Below, piece by piece: positions 5,618 through 8,113 of a stretch of 8,113 bases of DNA (position 1 is its first letter; each line of letters begins with the position of its first letter). Position numbers and translations under genes: made by a program. Below the pieces are notes generated by a model. The model saw only the letters and a program-made list of their open reading frames with translations. It made no database searches and was not told where the DNA came from. Origin of the DNA: an uncultured Saprospiraceae bacterium (GTDB lineage: Bacteria > Bacteroidota > Bacteroidia > Chitinophagales > Saprospiraceae). The DNA lies in the NCBI GenBank assembly GCA_938033975.1, contig CALHKJ010000417.1:1-8113 (forward strand), in the 5' to 3' direction.

Positions 5618-8050
5618 TTAATTATCAAATTTAATTTCATCAATCTCTACCCTTCTTTCTCTTGAAGCTTGAGGGCTATAAATTGAGTTTAATGCATCTG
5701 TTTGTTTATCTGAAATTCCTGTAGGAGCAGATGTTTCACCAAATGATCTTTCAGTAATAATTAATTGACCGGAGTTGATATATTTCACAAGAATTCCACC
5801 ATCCCATTTCTTTAAAGCATTTCTAACTGAGTCTACCCGTCTTTGTCCCAAATTTAGGTTATAATCGTTTTCGGCTAAAGGACTTGCAAATCCTCGCAGA
5901 TATAGATTAACTTTTTGCCCAGAGCGCATCACCTCCAATAAAGTAGGAAGCATCAATTGCAAATTGTCATTTCCTCTTTTCACTTCTCCTTCAAAAAATT
6001 GTTCAACTTCTGCTCTTCCCGCTTGTCCTTTTATTGCGCCATACTTGTCCATGAAAACTTGTTTGCGTGGATAGTATTTCTCATAAGTTTCTGAGTACCA
6101 CAGATTAGTTGTACTAGCATTGGAACTTGGATTTGGATGATCATTATCAAAGTATAATCTAACAGGAATCATTCCTTCCAATGTGGCAATCTTTTGCTCA
6201 GTTAGGTATAGATTTTTTATCACCTCACCTGACAAGCCAGCTGTTGAAAAATCCAAAGTACCATCTGCAAAACCTTGCTTCGTTCCAACCAATCTATAGT
6301 TGGGACAATCAGAATCTAAGCCAAATCTCACCTCATTGCTTCCGCCAGTACTTTTTGTAGCTTCTTGTCCAGTTGAAGTACAAATTAATTTTACTGAAGT
6401 AAAATCAAGTGACCTATTGGTTGTTTTATCAAATGTATTCACAATGAGAGCCAAGTCCCTTTTGCCTGGTTGCATGTTAATCTTTTCTGTAATGGATGGA
6501 TTTCCACAATCTGCTGTATACGGGCCGAGGTTTTTGATAACTGTATCATATCCTTCTCTATACACTGTAAGCTCGTATTCATCATCACAAGAAATGGCTA
6601 CAGTATGGTCATTACCATTGGGATTTTCACTATCGTAAATAATTTCTCCTGTTTTTAAGTTCTTTAGAACCATTCGAGAATTATCTAAAGGCTGATTGGT
6701 TTCGCCATCATAGATTAATGCAAGCAGATCAATAGTTGTTTTTTCTACGTCGATTCTATAGATATCGTAACAACATGTTTCATAAGTATCATCTGTAAAG
6801 TTTGACCCTAATCTATTAGAAGACATGTATGCTTTTGTTCCATCTTCATTTAAGTGAAAATAAATATCATTGTAAGATGAATTGTACCCAACTCCTAGAT
6901 TTGTTATTGACTCTCCTCTATTTTTATACAAATCAAAACCACCAAATCCATCACGGCTGTTTGAACTAAAGTATAGAGTTTCGGAACGTTGGTGATAAAA
7001 AGGAGTAATATCATCTCCTGCAGTATTGATACCTGCATTGACTGGAGTTGAGAATATCATATTCTTATTAAAACTTGACATCCATATATCCAATCCTCCT
7101 TCTCCGCCTGGTCTATCGGAAACAAAGTATAGAAACATAAGCTCATCATCAACACGCACACTTGGTTGTGTTGAGGTATATCCTGACATATTTATATTAG
7201 ATGAAAGGACTTTGCTATTTGCATAATTTCCAGTATTGTCTCTGACTGCGTAATGTATATTACAATTAAGTTTTTCTTGCATACCATACTGACAAACAGT
7301 GTAAAACATCAAAGAACCATCTGGACTGAAAGTAGGATTAGAATTCATACTACCCTCATCCGATTCTTGAACCAAATCTGTTATCGGCATGCTTGTGCCA
7401 TTTTCATTCACTAAGATTTTGGAAATCAAAGTTTTATTTTTTCTAGATCCGTAGGGATACCTCATTGATGCAAAATATAATTTGTCATCAAGGAGATAAG
7501 AACCTTGTTCACTATAGGAAGTATTTACATCATCCCCTAATTTTTGTACTGCAATGCCCATTGGTTCAGTAGGTTGTTGCTTAGCCCATTCTGCAGCAGA
7601 CAAGCCAGTTTTTACCGATTCTACCAATCCTGGGTCCTCAACACTATCTTGGTATTCAGAAAGAAACAAATTGTAATTTGAGATTGCCTCATCGTATTTT
7701 CCTTTAAGGTGTTGTGTGTTAGCAAGGTAATAAAGTGCTCCACTTTGTCGATCACCAGAAAAGTTTTCAATGTAATAGCTAAAAGCTTCTTCTGCCCGAT
7801 TGTACGAGTTTTGCTTAAATGCTGCCTTACCATATTTATACCAAAGATTTTCATCAGAGTCTTTGATCTCAAGTGCCTTGGAGTAGTGTTTTAAAGCAGC
7901 ATAAAAGTTTGATTCGGTCATAGCCAAATCTCCTGCCTCAACATATTCATTGAATGAATATTGTGCAGAAAGTATATTTGCGCTCAGCATCAAAAAGATG
8001 ATAAGCAAATTTATCTTGTTTGTCATTTTCTTCAATTTAGAATTACCCAT
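5618..8050 (-). CDS. PorE-like TPR / PD40 propeller / OmpA-domain protein, T9SS-associated
   Basis: An 810-residue periplasmic protein. The signal peptide lies in residues 1-29 (hydrophobic INLLIIFLMLSANILSA, cleaved before Gln30). TPR helices occupy about 31-135. A PD40 (WD40-like) propeller spans about 180-432, with blades marked by LYFASMR, NPTFSPDGSLMFY, LYFVSDRPGGEGGLDIW, LYFSSNSRDGFGGFDLY and AYMSSNRLG. Two beta-sandwich, carboxypeptidase-regulatory-like domains follow (441-527 and 533-618). An OmpA C-terminal domain ends the protein (629-802), from VRLYFDND through LRGFASPLAENDYNLNL to RERRVEID. This order matches P. gingivalis PorE, which links the T9SS to peptidoglycan; many Bacteroidota have paralogues beside T9SS substrates, so this need not be the core PorE. 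The ATG at 8050 directly follows the upstream stop (TAAATG). A second ATG at 8026 (Met9) would give a more typical signal peptide and has the purine-rich AAGAAA before it, so either start may be used. Confidence 0.9.
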   Translation of the reverse strand: MGNSKLKKMTNKINLLIIFLMLSANILSAQYSFNEYVEAGDLAMTESNFYAALKHYSKALEIKDSDENLWYKYGKAAFKQNSYNRAEEAFSYYIENFSGDRQSGALYYLANTQHLKGKYDEAISNYNLFLSEYQDSVEDPGLVESVKTGLSAAEWAKQQPTEPMGIAVQKLGDDVNTSYSEQGSYLLDDKLYFASMRYPYGSRKNKTLISKILVNENGTSMPITDLVQESDEGSMNSNPTFSPDGSLMFYTVCQYGMQEKLNCNIHYAVRDNTGNYANSKVLSSNINMSGYTSTQPSVRVDDELMFLYFVSDRPGGEGGLDIWMSSFNKNMIFSTPVNAGINTAGDDITPFYHQRSETLYFSSNSRDGFGGFDLYKNRGESITNLGVGYNSSYNDIYFHLNEDGTKAYMSSNRLGSNFTDDTYETCCYDIYRIDVEKTTIDLLALIYDGETNQPLDNSRMVLKNLKTGEIIYDSENPNGNDHTVAISCDDEYELTVYREGYDTVIKNLGPYTADCGNPSITEKINMQPGKRDLALIVNTFDKTTNRSLDFTSVKLICTSTGQEATKSTGGSNEVRFGLDSDCPNYRLVGTKQGFADGTLDFSTAGLSGEVIKNLYLTEQKIATLEGMIPVRLYFDNDHPNPSSNASTTNLWYSETYEKYYPRKQVFMDKYGAIKGQAGRAEVEQFFEGEVKRGNDNLQLMLPTLLEVMRSGQKVNLYLRGFASPLAENDYNLNLGQRRVDSVRNALKKWDGGILVKYINSGQLIITERSFGETSAPTGISDKQTDALNSIYSPQASRERRVEIDEIKFDN

Positions 8051-8113
8051 TTAATAAATTGGACAAGGTCTTCTTCCTGCATAAGGAGGAGCTGAAATAA
8101 TATATCTTACAGC
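8051..8113 (-). CDS. C-terminal fragment of a probable PorP/SprF-family outer-membrane protein
   Basis: An open frame enters from the right edge and ends at a TAA (8053-8051) after 20 codons, reading AVRYIISAPP then YAGRRPCPIY. A final beta strand (AVRYIIS), then a short Pro/Arg tail ending near CP, is what I expect at the C-terminus of PorP/SprF-family proteins, outer-membrane barrels needed for secretion or attachment of type B T9SS substrates. The stop abuts the next start codon, so the two genes are surely co-transcribed and probably translationally coupled. PorP/SprF genes commonly neighbour PorE-like OmpA genes and CHU_C genes, which supports the call. With only 20 residues visible, another outer-membrane protein is possible. 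Confidence 0.55.
   Translation of the reverse strand, partial: AVRYIISAPPYAGRRPCPIY

Noticed and set aside
6300..6658. Two overlapping plus-strand open frames of 112 and 62 codons
   Set aside because: Both are antisense to the beta-sandwich part of the PorE-like gene and show no domain, signal or promoter of their own.
7026..7226. 66-codon plus-strand open frame
   Set aside because: It is antisense to the PD40 propeller, whose motifs are unmistakable in the real frame.
7621..7894. Open frames on both strands within the TPR-coding region
   Set aside because: They are out-of-frame shadows of the TPR segment, with compositions unlike real proteins here.
1..8113. A novel defence, mobile or CRISPR-type system
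   Set aside because: No transposase, integrase, direct-repeat array, reverse transcriptase, nuclease or toxin motif is visible; the genes belong to known cell-surface, peptidoglycan and tRNA-modification families.

Overview
The window suggests a Bacteroidota genome, probably a marine or environmental Saprospiria/Cytophagia-like lineage; the rank below phylum is a guess. The DNA is AT-rich, start codons lack strong Shine-Dalgarno sequences, and two hallmark families of the phylum are present: a protein with the gliding-motility-associated (CHU_C) C-terminal domain, and an OmpA protein carrying TPR and PD40 repeats. Both belong to the type IX secretion system (T9SS) world.

Reading in the direction of transcription (minus strand, right to left), the window opens with the last 20 codons of an outer-membrane protein, probably PorP/SprF (8113-8051). 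Its stop codon directly abuts the start of an 810-residue PorE-like protein (8050-5618: signal peptide, TPRs, PD40 propeller, two beta-sandwich domains, OmpA domain). After 15 nt comes a 1148-residue secreted surface protein (5602-2156): a Cys-rich N-terminal domain, two PKD-like domains, about seven Ig-like repeats and a C-terminal T9SS sorting domain. A strong intrinsic terminator follows. I read these three genes as one operon that makes a T9SS substrate together with its outer-membrane and periplasmic partners.

Downstream, apparently from its own promoter, lies a textbook MltA lytic transglycosylase, a likely lipoprotein (2021-825). A 297-nt gap follows (528-824). It holds a plausible plus-strand gene for a 45-residue, strongly basic protein (641-778) with a possible promoter and a small palindrome. 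Next is a small secreted protein of unknown function (527-192) with its own clear terminator. The left edge carries the first 25 codons of mnmA, the tRNA 2-thiouridylase, with an intact PP-loop motif.

I found no mobile element, CRISPR array, RNA gene or defence locus. The window is mostly ordinary Bacteroidota cell-surface and housekeeping content. The less ordinary points are the regular cysteine pairing in the repeat protein with one broken pair, the altered peptidoglycan-binding motif of the OmpA domain, and the small basic ORF.
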